DNA of 64,000 bases from Saturnia japonica. Lineage: Eukaryota > Arthropoda > Insecta > Lepidoptera > Saturniidae. The notes beneath the pieces are model-generated. The model had not been told where the DNA came from. It did not search any database and worked only from the letters and a program-made list of their open reading frames with translations. Each line of letters starts with the position of its first letter. Positions within the stretch are counted from its first letter, which is position 1. The stretch is from positions 2,170,001 through 2,234,000 of the forward strand of contig CM065312.1 in assembly GCA_033032175.1 (NCBI GenBank). Reading direction: 5' to 3'. This document shows, in pieces, positions 12,601 to 24,600 of this stretch. Made by a program: the position numbers and the translations under genes.

Positions 12601-15600
12601 TGCTATATCTCATAAGGTTTACTCAGCGTAAGCCATTGACGCCCGAATTGACTCACCAAGCCAATTTTTTTTTTAAATATTTGTGCGGAACCCTATTTAT
12701 TTTTCTAAAATAAAAGTATCCTAAGTTACTCCCTATAACATCAGTTATTTAACAGTGAAAGTCCCGTCAAAATCGATCCAACCGTTTCGGAGTTTACCCG
12801 GAACAAACAGACAGATAGACAGCCAAAAATTCTAAAATGGTTTTTTGTTTTTGTTTAAATATCGTATATACTTTCAAATGCATTTACTAAAAAACTGTTG
12901 TTTTGACATTAAAAATAGACACTTCAATTTTATTTTATTGTGTAGATCAGTTGATATATCAATAAATCAAATATTTTCATGGTTACTTTTTGTATTGATA
13001 AGAGGTGGGCGCTGTCACGATTTTGTACTGGGTATTGTTTGATTTTTTACATCGTCTATAAGGGTTTGTTCCTATAAACGAATTGCACTTTATTTGTATT
13101 TGTATAGATAGTTACGATATTAGTTACATATTGATAAGCGTTTGATTCGGTTTCCATGTGACCTCTAACCGTTTCTTCTATTTCAAAACCAACAGAATAT
13201 ACAGCAAGGGTATCAAGCTCAAAGATCAAGTTATATATAGCATCATGTATATATAAGTAAAAGTGATCATTTTGTTATCACTGCTACAATGCAAGTAATC
13301 AGTACCAGCACTAAAACTAATGAAAATCGAAATACCATTCAATATGACTATTTCAAAGCAGACTACGATAAATTATCTCTGTATTTAGCAAATAATTTGA
13401 ATATAGTAGAAGAATCTGTAGACGATGTGTGGTTCACTTTTAAAAACCAATTCCTTTACGCAGTAGATAATTTTATACCAAAAAAGAAAATATATAATAA
13501 ACATTGCACCAACAAACCCTGGATTAACAAAGATATAGTCAAGTTAACTAAAGTGAAAAAAGTACTGTGGAATAATTATAGAATTGATCAAAATGAACAC
13601 TCATATAAAGAATATAGAAAGGTCAATAACAAAATTATTAGTCTATCTAGAAACAGAAGAACCACTTTCGAATCAACTATTATAGACTCAGGTCCTAAGG
13701 CTTTTTACAGTTACATAAGAAAACAACTGAACTCTAAAATCTGCATCCCTAACGTAATAAAAAATGTCTCAAATGAACTTGTTATGAAGCCTGAATTAAT
13801 TGCCGAAGCCTTCGCTGATCAGTTTAAATTGAACTTTGTCAACGAGCCTGATGGACCGATGCCAAATATCAACGTTCCTAGAGTCATAAACGCTATTCAA
13901 GACTTAAGTATTACTGGAGACTTAGTAAGAAAGAAGTTATCTAGCTTCAGTGATACTACAGCATCAGGGCCAGACGACATACCCTCAGTGGTATTGAAAA
14001 AATGCTCAGGAGCTCTAAGCGACGAAATAGCGAAAATGATGAACAAATCTCTGAAGGATGGAATAGTGCCAGCTGACTGGAAAACGGCAAATGTAGTACC
14101 GATTTATAAAAAAGGAAATAAATTACTGCCCGTCAACTATAGGCCCATAAGTTTGACTAGTGTATTGTGCAAAACCATGGAGATGATGATAGCTTGCCAC
14201 ATAAGAGAATTTCTAATACATGAAAAGATTACCCTGGATGAGCAGCATGGTTTCATCCCAAAACGATCTGCTACAACCAATTTACTAAATTGCTTAAACG
14301 AGTGGACACGGAACCATAGTAATGGACAGCCAACAGATATCATTTACTTGGATTATGAGAAGGCATTTGACCGTGTTCCTCTGAAACGCCTCATACACAA
14401 ATTGGAACACCTTGGCATACGTGGAAGCATTTTAGCCTGGATATGCGACTTCCTTTCTGGTAGAACGTTTCGGGTGCGCATTGGCGAAGTCATGTCCGAT
14501 CCGCGAAGTGTCCTCAGTGGCGTTCCTCAAGGTTTGGTGCTTGGTCCATTGCTCTTTATCTTGTTCCTCTCAGACTTGAAAAGTACTCTGCAACTACCTT
14601 TTTCGCTTTTTGCTGATGATACCAAATTTTTTGCTAACCCTCGAAGCAACTGGCGAGCTATACAGAATGACCTTAATGCGATTTTTAAGTGGACTCATGA
14701 CTGGCTTCTAACTTTAAATGTGAATAAGTGCTCCGTGCTACACATTGGTAGTAATAATCCTTGTCAATATACTATCTTGGTGGTGAACAATTAACCGCAG
14801 TTGAAACACAAAGGGACTTGGGAGTTACAGTATCCAAAGATCTTAAATGGGGAACTCATGTGCTTGGGGTTGTGAAGAAAACTAATTCGATCCTTTATAT
14901 CATTCGCAAGGCATTTAAATTCCTAACAGCTAAAACTTTTATAAAGTTATACAAGACCTATATTAGACCACTTCTTGAACATGCTTATATTATCTGGGAT
15001 CCCTACTTCAAAAAAGACATTAAGCTCATTGAAAATGTACAGAGAAGGGCTACTAAGATGGTGTATGCAATGCGTAACTTACCCTATGAACAGCGCCTCA
15101 TAAACCTTGGCCTTACCACACTAGAACACCGTAGACAAAGGGGCAGGTTAATCGAAACTTATAAAATCCTCACTAATTATTACGATGTGCCCAGCCTTAA
15201 AGATATGTTTAAGTCAAATGAAAATAAACACCTACGAGGTCATCCCTTGAAACTTTGGGAATTCCCAGCAAAAAGAAACCCAATGAAGCAGTTCTTGCCT
15301 AACAGAGTGGTCACAGCATGGAACAAACTTCCAGAAAAAGTTGTGATGGCTCCTACCATAACCTCCTTTAAGAGCAGATTGGACAAGGAAGATATCTCCA
15401 AGCTATTTGATACGCACGCATCAGCTAATTAGCTGCTAGTGTGTCTTACCAAATATAATAATAATAATAATAATATAATGTTTTCATCGGGTTCTTACTA
15501 ATCGTAATTAATTTAATTCAGTGAAATGTGGAAGCCCTACAATGAAAACTTTTGCTTGACTTAATTCGTTATTTGTTATTTTTAACTCCCGCTGTACTCG

Positions 15601-18600
15601 CTAGATAGTGTCCAGATAGATAGACCAGATGTTAGAAAAGTGTACAGGTATATTGTAATAGTTCCAATACACACCCTGGCTCCTAATTACGTATTTCGCA
15701 AGAGCAAAGCGTTAGCAAAAATTGCAAAATATCAGTTTCAAAATGGCAAATTCATATTATGCTTGGAACATTATCGTTCGTAGTTATTGAGTACGTACTT
15801 GCAGACTCTTAAAATAAGAAGCTTGCTATAATAGCCATATAAAATACTATAACCCCCAAAAAGCTCAAAATTACTGCTCGCGTTCATATGGCGCTGACTC
15901 TAAACTGCTTATCTGAATATCAGCAATTGAAATCAACAAATTTAAATTACCTTTTTGCTAAAACGAACAAAAAATTGTCTATTTTTTTTAAATATGTTAT
16001 CTTGTATAAAAACTTATCCTCAACGATTTTGAATCATACTCAAAAACATTGATTATTTACCTCCAATTATATGACGCGCGACAGATGGCGTATTGGTAGA
16101 ATATAAAGCTGAGATAAACAGATAAAGTATCGCATCGTTATCAAGATGGCGCTTAAAACAAAAATTAATGGGTAATTTAACTTTTTATAGCGGTGTTTTA
16201 GGAAACAACAAAGCATATTAATATTAGCACAGACTAGGGTATCAGAGACCAGTGAATATAAAATATATCTTCACTCATCTCAGAAATATCTCTGTCTGTA
16301 TGTCAGTTACCTTATCATGGCATGAATTTTAATAGATTTGTTGGGTACGCGTCACTTCCCCTCTGCGTGAGGGAGGGGGGGTGTGACGTTTCCCCGGTTT
16401 GGACGGGCGTTTTGTTGCGCCGGATGCCCGTCTCGTAGACACCGTACGGATGCCAGTGGGCGGCGTGATGTTAGTGGTGAGGGGGTCCGGGGGATGCAAT
16501 AATGCACGACCGCTTGAGGTGCCGGGTCTTCAATGAAAGTCGATATCTTGTTGATTGTGCGCAGGACGACCAAAGCTTTCTTCTTGTAGTTACTCGTTGC
16601 TTGTACTTGTAGACTCGTTGAATTGCACCGTGCCCAATACGGCCCTTCTTCGAGCTTAAGTGGTTCGAGGAATGACCGTAAAGAGAGCCCCGTTTTATTC
16701 CGTGTTTATTTCGTGTTTTAACTTTACTTTTCGCTTTGGTTGTCCTGTTAAACTCTTTATATTTCCCTCATTATATATTTTATGTACACATGTCATATAT
16801 CAAAATGTTCCTCTTTGAATTACCTATCCATTACATATTCACTTATAATATACATTACGTATACATTCCGTACATAAGCCAAAAACAATGTAATTTACGG
16901 GCGACATCACTATTTTCCGCTCGAAAAATCTCTATAATATTCGATATACTTACTCTATTGGCTTACTCTATATGTTAATCTATTCTATGCTAGTTATATT
17001 TTCACATATGTGACACACAATACATAATCGTTTATATACATCTTAACATATAACATGCAACTTGTAATGTAGCGTATTCGCTTACATTTTTCTATAATAT
17101 TGTCAATATTAATCTATTTTATCGTAACACATAGTATATAACACGTAAATATAATAATAACACATAATACCCTAACCTAAGACACGAAAAACAACTGTTC
17201 TGTCGCCAACATCCTCCCCCTCGTGCGCAGCACCAATCTCCTGTCATGGCGACGCTGTCGTAGTCTGCCTGGATCCGTCGTTCTGTTGCTCGTAGCTCGT
17301 TGCAGGAACCAGCAGCACTACTTTGGAGTTCGGTCTCTTCAATGTTCCGCCGGCGGTGCGCACCTCTGTCACTCGGATGCGGCCATCTGGTCCAGGGTGC
17401 GTTTGAGTAATGACGCCCCGGGGCCATGTGTTTCGTGGCAGTGTGGAGTCAATTATTAGGACAGTGTCTCCACACTGCGGGTCCTTTGTGTTTCGTCCAT
17501 CGACCCTCCTGGTAAGCAGGGTGGGTAGGTATTCTTTTAGCCACCTGCTCCAGAAATGGTCGGCCATGCGCTGCGCCACCTTCCAGGTCCGTCGCCCGAT
17601 GAGGGTTTCATCTGTGAAGGTTCCAAACCGTGGAGACCCGCAGGACCTCCCAATAAGGAAGTGATTGGGAGTCAGGGCCTCTTCACCTTCATTTTCCTCC
17701 GTGGTGACGAGCGGTCTTGCGTTTACCATGTGTTCCGCTTCCAAAAGAAGAGTGTGTAAGGTCTCTTCTTGCGGACACCTTTCCTTTAATGTCGCCGCTA
17801 GTGCAGTTTTGATGGAACGGACTAGGCATTCCCACGCACCTCCCATATTTGGAGCCCCAGGTGGTATGAATTTCCACCGGATGCCCATCTTCTCTGCTGC
17901 GGTGGTGAGATCTTCCTTCTGCAAGCTCTGGACTGCTTCTTCTAGCTCTTTACTGGCTCCGACGAAGTTGATTCCGTTGTCGCTGTATATTGTGCTAGGT
18001 GTTCCTCGCCTAGCAACCATGCGTCGAAGTGCCAGTATCATTGAATCCGTCGATAGAGACGCCGCCAACTCTATGTGCACTGCCCTCGTGGTGAGACACG
18101 TAAACAGCGCTCCCCATCTTTTCTCGTGGCGTCGTCCTATCGCGATCGTCATTGGCCCAAAGTGGTCCACAGCGGTGCAGGTGAATGGCGGCTCGCCGAA
18201 TCGTAACCGCTCCTTTGGTAAGTTTCCGGTGGGTGGTCTAGATGGTGCGCTTCGGTATACTTTGCACCATTGACACTGGTATGCCACCGTCCGTACTGTC
18301 GATCGCAGCCCCAAAACCCAGTAGCGTTGTCTTATCTCGTTCATCACGGTTGCATGGTTCCCGTGGTTGAACGCTACGTGGTAATGTCGTATGAGCAACC
18401 TCGTGATCTTGTTCTTGCCATCCAAGACTACGGGTCGTCGATATGCTCTTTCCATAAACGTAGCCGCGTCGATCCTTCCTTTGACTCGTAGCAGTCCATC
18501 TTCATTGATGATGTCAAGCTTCTTCTATTTGTTGTGTTCATCGGAGTCTCTTGATGCCGTAGGTTTCCCGAAACTCTCTTCTTGACTTCTCATCAGCAAC

Positions 18601-21600
18601 AGTTTCTCCGCTTTTTCCAAGAGAGCCTTATCCAGAAGAAGGAACTTCTTTGCTTCTTTTGGTGTTGCTGCCTTCGTCACGTTCTTGAGCTTCCTTTTCC
18701 TTGCTCTTCTCCAAGTCGGGTCCTGTTTTTCCATCTTACGGGAAACAAGAGTGTGCTCTTTTCGCTTGCGACACAGGTCAATAAATTGAAGCACCCTTGC
18801 CGTTGCTCTCCATAGCCTCGTCCAGCTCGAGAATCGTTCAGGTTCTGGTGTAGGCGGCTAATCCTTTGAGATCCTTGCGGTGGCAACAGTGTGCTTCTCT
18901 TTCTCTTCTCCCGTTGGTTTCGACTTGAATGAACGAGGTTCAGGCCAACTGGTCTCTTCTTGGCTCAGGAACGCGGGTCCATTAAACCAACGGTGGTTCT
19001 GTCCGAAGTCTCGCGGCACCCCTCTTGTTGCGTCGTCCGCTGGGTTCTGACTGGTCGGAACCCAACGCCACTCTTGAGGTTTTGAGAGGTCCTCTATTTC
19101 CGCGAGTCGATGTGCCACGAACGGTTTGAACGTCCTTGGATCTGATCTTATCCACGAAAGGACTGTGCTCGAATCAGTCCAGTAGACTCGTCTCTTAATC
19201 TTCAGATCCAGTTCTTCTTCCACTGCTCGTGTCATCCGAGTGCCTAATAGCGCAGCTTGCAACTCTAGCCGCGGGATGGATACTGGCTTGAGGGGAGTCA
19301 CTCTTGCCTTGGCTGCTAGTAGTGCGACTTGATAGCCTCCTTGTCCTTTGCTCGCTCTGTAGTATACTGCGCAAGCGTAGGCTGTCTCGCTGGCGTCGGT
19401 GAACGCATGCAGCTCCCCCTCGTCGCTCGAGTCCGTGAAGCATCTCGGGATACGTAGACCTTCCAGGATCTGTACGCTGGTGAGGTATACTTTCCAGGCT
19501 TCTTGATCTTTCGGAGTGATTTCTTCATCCCAATCGACGCCGCTTATCCATATGTTCTGTATGAGTACCTTCCCTTGTATGAGGACCGGTGACGCCACTC
19601 CCATAGGATCGAAGGTGGCCATGACCGCACTCGTTACTTCTCTCTTGGTAGGTCCTCTTCTTATCGCGACGTCCTCTTTGAGTTTGCGAAGGCACGTTCT
19701 GAAACCCAGTTCATCATCTCCCGTGCACCATAGCAAGCCCAGGGTCTTCTCTTCACTTGGTCCGATGCTGATCTCTTGCTGCCCGGTCTCTTTGGTGAGG
19801 CTTCTTAACACAGTGTGATTGTTGGATGCCCATCCTCTCAATTCAAACTTGGCTTTCCGGTGGATGGTGTCCACATCACTGGCTACGTTGATTGCCTTTT
19901 CTTCTGTGTCGAAACTCTGCAAGTAGTCGTCCATATAATTATTATGTTCTATTGCACTAGCGGCTTCCGGGAACTGATCTTGATATTCTGCTGCATTCTT
20001 GTTCTTCACGAAGATTGCAGCACTAGGAGAGCAGGCGGCCCCAAATATGACTGATGTCATTCTGTATTCCTTGATGGGTCTTTCTGCTTGATTCCCCTTC
20101 CATAAGAACCTTAAGCTGTCACGGTCCTCTTCTCGTATCCGTATTTGAAGAAACATCTCTTTGATGTCCTCTACCACTGCGATCGGTTTCTGGCGGAAGC
20201 GCAGCAGGACACCAAAGAGTGACTGCAGCAGGTCCGGGCCGGGTAAGAGCAGGTCGTTCAGACTCTTCCCTCCTGATTTGGCAGCAGCGTCGAATACCAG
20301 GCGTTTCTTCTTCTGGGTGGGAATCGTGACAGCGAAATGTGGCAAGTACCACTTCCTCCTTGAAGTGAATTCTCCTTCGGCTTCTTCAGCGTATCCACTC
20401 TTCAATAGGTTCTCCATTTGGTTCTCGTATTCGATCTTCAGTTCCGGATCTTTCTGTAGCTTGTTCATGATCCCTTTCAGTCTTACTTCTGCGGCTTTGA
20501 AGTTGTCTGGCAACTCCTCAACATCATTTCTCCACAGAAGCCCGACTTCGAAGCGTCCATCTTCCAAGCGTTGACAGGTTCTCTCCAATATGTCCATTGC
20601 TCTCTGGTCCTGGTCTGTGCTTGGTCTCTTAGGTAGAACCCCCAATGATTCTACCGCGAAATGGTCCTTCATCAACTTCTCCAATGCTTCTTCACGTGCT
20701 GATACGTGTGCGCATGTGGTGAAGTTGACTGGTTTTGACGCGCCTCCATCGAACCCATTGTTATCTTATTTATCTACTTTATATTATTCATCATAAGTTC
20801 ATTTGATTTACCTTATTATTGTTTTGGTGTACCTATTCTTTTATTTCCAGGATACCAATTAATGATAGGTTTATGTATTGATGCGTTTAGATAATTTATA
20901 ACTTGATAATTTTGGTTTAATAACAGCTTTGTTAATATTTTAGGTTCGTATTGTTTACATTGCAATATTATGACAATCTCTGTCATTGATAATTCTTTGA
21001 TAGTAATAGAGCATGCGCAGTTAGGAGTTTCTCAGGTATAGACAAATATTCTATCCAGGTTCTAGTTTAGCAAAATAAATCTATGATTAGATTTATTTTG
21101 AATTTTTAAAATAAGAAAAGTCTAGTAAGATGAAATTTTGAATTCAAACGGAAATAGAAAATTAGAACAGAGAGTATGACAGATTTTTCAGGATCGATCT
21201 GATCATGGGATTATTGTACGGCAGACCTTTGAATCGTAGTAACGTTTATATAATAATTATCAAGTGTTTTGATAAAAACCAAATTATTGTACGGCAGACC
21301 TTTGAATCGTAGTAACGTTGCCATATTTTAATTATTATTCTCTGGAAAATAACGGTTTATAAAAATAAAGTTATTAAATAAACTTAGCTTTTCGTAAAGG
21401 ATTGCTAAACTAGAACCTGGATAGAATATTTGTCTATACCTGAGAAACTCCTAACTGCGCATGCTCTATTACTATCAAAGAATTATCAATGACAGAGATT
21501 GTCAAAATATTGCAATGTAAACAATACGAACCTAAAATATTAACAAAGCTGTTATTAAACCAAAATTATCAAGTTATAAATTATCTAAACGCATCAATAC

Positions 21601-24600
21601 ATAAACCTATCATTAATTGGTATCCTGGAAATAAAAGAATAGGTACACCAAAACAATAATAAGGTAAATCAAATGAACTTATGATGAATAATATAAAGTA
21701 GATATTAAATAAGATAAATAAGATTATCTTCCAGATAAATAATATAACATTCACCCATCCAAGTTGTGTGAAGGATGCTACTGGTTGGTTCTTCTTTCCT
21801 TTGCGCGTTCCTCTTGAGATGATGAGTTCCCAATTGTCTTGCCCTATTAACAACTTGGGAGAACCCTCTTCGTGGTGCAGCTGATTCACCAGCTTCCTTA
21901 GGTGTGCGCAGTTCTCTATGGTGCTCCTCTCCAGTCTTTGAGGAGTCAGATGCATGTCATCAATGGTGCGCACCCCGGTGACTGTTCGCTTCTTGGACTG
22001 GTTTAGTCCCCTTATCTGCATGTTGAGCTTCATTGAATCCTTGCTTACCATGGATTTTCCACCCACAGTCTCCAAATGAAGAGTCTCCTTAGGTCCTTTG
22101 AGGCCAACCTGTTCTGCCACCGTCGAGTCCAGGAGTGTGACTGTTGACCCCTCATCCAGCAGTGCCAGGACTTCAGCTGCTCCTGCTGGTCCATAGATCT
22201 CGACGGGAAGCATCTTTAAGTAGGCTCTTGAAGACCTGGTGCAGTTCACTGGTAGCCTCACGTTGTTGGCTACTTCTTTTCCATCTTCTTGCTTGGACTC
22301 TTCTCTGTCCTCATGAAGCAAGTTGTGATGCCATCGTTTGCAGGTTGTACATGAAGGTTGACGGCAGGTCTCTTTCCTATGCCTTCCGCTCAGGCACTTG
22401 TAGCATAGTCGCGATTCCTTCGCGATACTCCATCGTTTCTTTACAGGTGCTTGACGGAACTTTGGACATTCCAGCAGGTAATGTCCCTCGTAGCAATGTG
22501 GGCATGCTGCTTTGTCTCTTCCTTCTCTTTCAATCCCCCGCTTTTCTCTATTTGGCCTCTCTTGGTCTATATGTTCGGTTGTAGTGTGCGCAGCTTGTCT
22601 CTTCGGCATCTGCCTCCTTGTTGTGGTGTCTGGTATCGCGTGTGGTCTACAGCGATCCGCCATCCTGTTCAGGAATACCGCCATCATGTTGAGGTCAGGA
22701 TCCCCTTCGGCCTTGTCCGCTACGTAGTCGTACCAGCGGTACTTCAATATCGCTGTCATCTTGTCGACGATGCTCCTCAGTATCTCTGGAGATTGCAGGT
22801 ATTGTGGTTTTCGCAGTCCTCGTATTGCCGCTACGGTGTTGTTGACGTTGCCTGCTAGCAAGCATACGTCATAGGCGTTGTCACTGATCGGTGGCAGTTT
22901 CTTTATCCTGTCCAGTTCTGCCAGAACCAGTGCATCCGCTCTTCCATAACTCCGCTTCAGGGCTTCCATCACTTCCTCCGGTGTGCTCTCGGAGTACAGT
23001 TGGCTGCGAACTCCCTCTCTTGCTTCTCCCTTCAATGCTCTTCTTAATCTTGCCATGTTCTGTGTGGCAGAGAAGAGCGGAGTGGTGTCTTCGTATACAG
23101 CTTTGAAGGCCATCCATTCTCTTGTGTCACCATCGAACAGTGGTAGTTTGTGCACGTAGTCTGGCTGCGGCGCCTGGCTCTGGATCTGGACTCCCCTCAA
23201 TGCTTCAGTGAGGACTCTTGCAAGGCTCTGATGACTTTTCTCCATATCGGCCTTAGTATCGGGTTCGCGTGCGGAAGGTGGGGGGGTCCGTATACACCCC
23301 TCCTTGGGTGCCTCCCCCTCGTGTCCCTCCTTGGAGACGCCCTCTGCAGCCTTCTGGACCCAGTCCCTGACCTGGTCCACCCGGTCTATTGGCTCTTCAA
23401 TAACTGAGTCTTCTTCCTCGTTGTCCACCTGGATGAGTTCCAGTCGTAGCCTGGCAACTGTCGTGGCTGCTTGTGCCTCTCGCAGCTCCTTATCGGCCAG
23501 TTCCGCGCGGGCTTCCAGCTCCTTCCGTCTTCTTGAAGACCTGATGGATGCAGGACGGTTCTTCTTCACCGTTGGTGCATCATGGTCTTCCCTTGAAGCT
23601 GTTTCCCGCGTCGTGCCGGTGACGGTGGTCTCGTACGAAGTAACTTCTGTGGTTTCCGTGCTGCTCTCTTGTGGTGCAACCTCAAGCGGCTGCTCCCTCG
23701 GAGAGACCCTCTGGCTCCTGGTGACTGGCATCCCGTAACGGTATCGAAGATCCGGCTCGAAGGACCAACTGTTGGGTACGCGTCACTTCCCCTCTGCGTG
23801 AGGGAGGGGGGGGGTGTGACGTTTCCCCGGTTTGGACGGGCGTTTTGTTGCGCCGGATGCCCGTCTCGTAGACACCGTACGGATACCAGTGGGCGGCGTG
23901 ATGTTAGTGGTGAGGGAGTCCGGGGGGTGCAATAATGCACGACCGCTTGAGGTGCCGGATCTTCAATGAAAGTCGATATCTTGTTGATTGTTCGCAGGAC
24001 GACCAAAGATTTCTTCTTGTAGTTACTCGTTGCTTGTACTTGTAGACTCGTTGAATTGCACCGTGCCCAATACGGCCCTTCTTCGAGCTTAAGTGGTTCG
24101 AGGAATGACCGTAAAGAGAGCCCCGTTTTATTCCGTGTTTATTTCGTGTTTTAACTTTACTTTTCGCTTTGGTTGTCCTGTTAAACTCTTTATATTTCCC
24201 TCATTATATATTTTATGTACACATGTCATATATCAAAATGTTCCTCTTTGAATTACCTATCCATTACATATTCTCTTATAATATACATTACGTATACATT
24301 CCGTACATAAGCCAAAAACAATGTAATTTACGGGCGACATCACTATTTTCCGCTCGAAAAATCTCTATAATATTCGATATACTTACTCTATTGGCTTACT
24401 CTATATGTTAATCTATTCTATGTTAGTTATATTTTCACATATGTGACACAATACATAATCGTTTATATACATCTTAACATATAACATGCAACTTGTAATG
24501 TAGCGTATTCGCTTACATTTTTCTATAATATTGTCAATATTAATCTATTTTATCGTAACACATAGTATATAACACGTAAATATAATAATAACACATAATA

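Noticed and set aside
13289..15432. The CR1-like RT considered as a host gene (telomerase or domesticated RT)
   Set aside because: Has the CR1 C-terminal domain, a frameshift, a missing endonuclease and a microsatellite 3' end: a normal truncated LINE.
16352..16573. Small ORFs inside both BEL/Pao LTRs (16352-16573, 16736-16978, 23566-24006, 24169-24411)
   Set aside because: Duplicated because the LTRs are duplicated; no LTR protein is expected and no motif is seen.
17665..18273. Plus-strand ORF of 202 codons, and others at 20161-20574, 22144-22858 and 23304-23738
   Set aside because: They are antisense to the BEL/Pao pol and gag genes, show no domain, and arise from the codon bias of the real minus-strand ORF.
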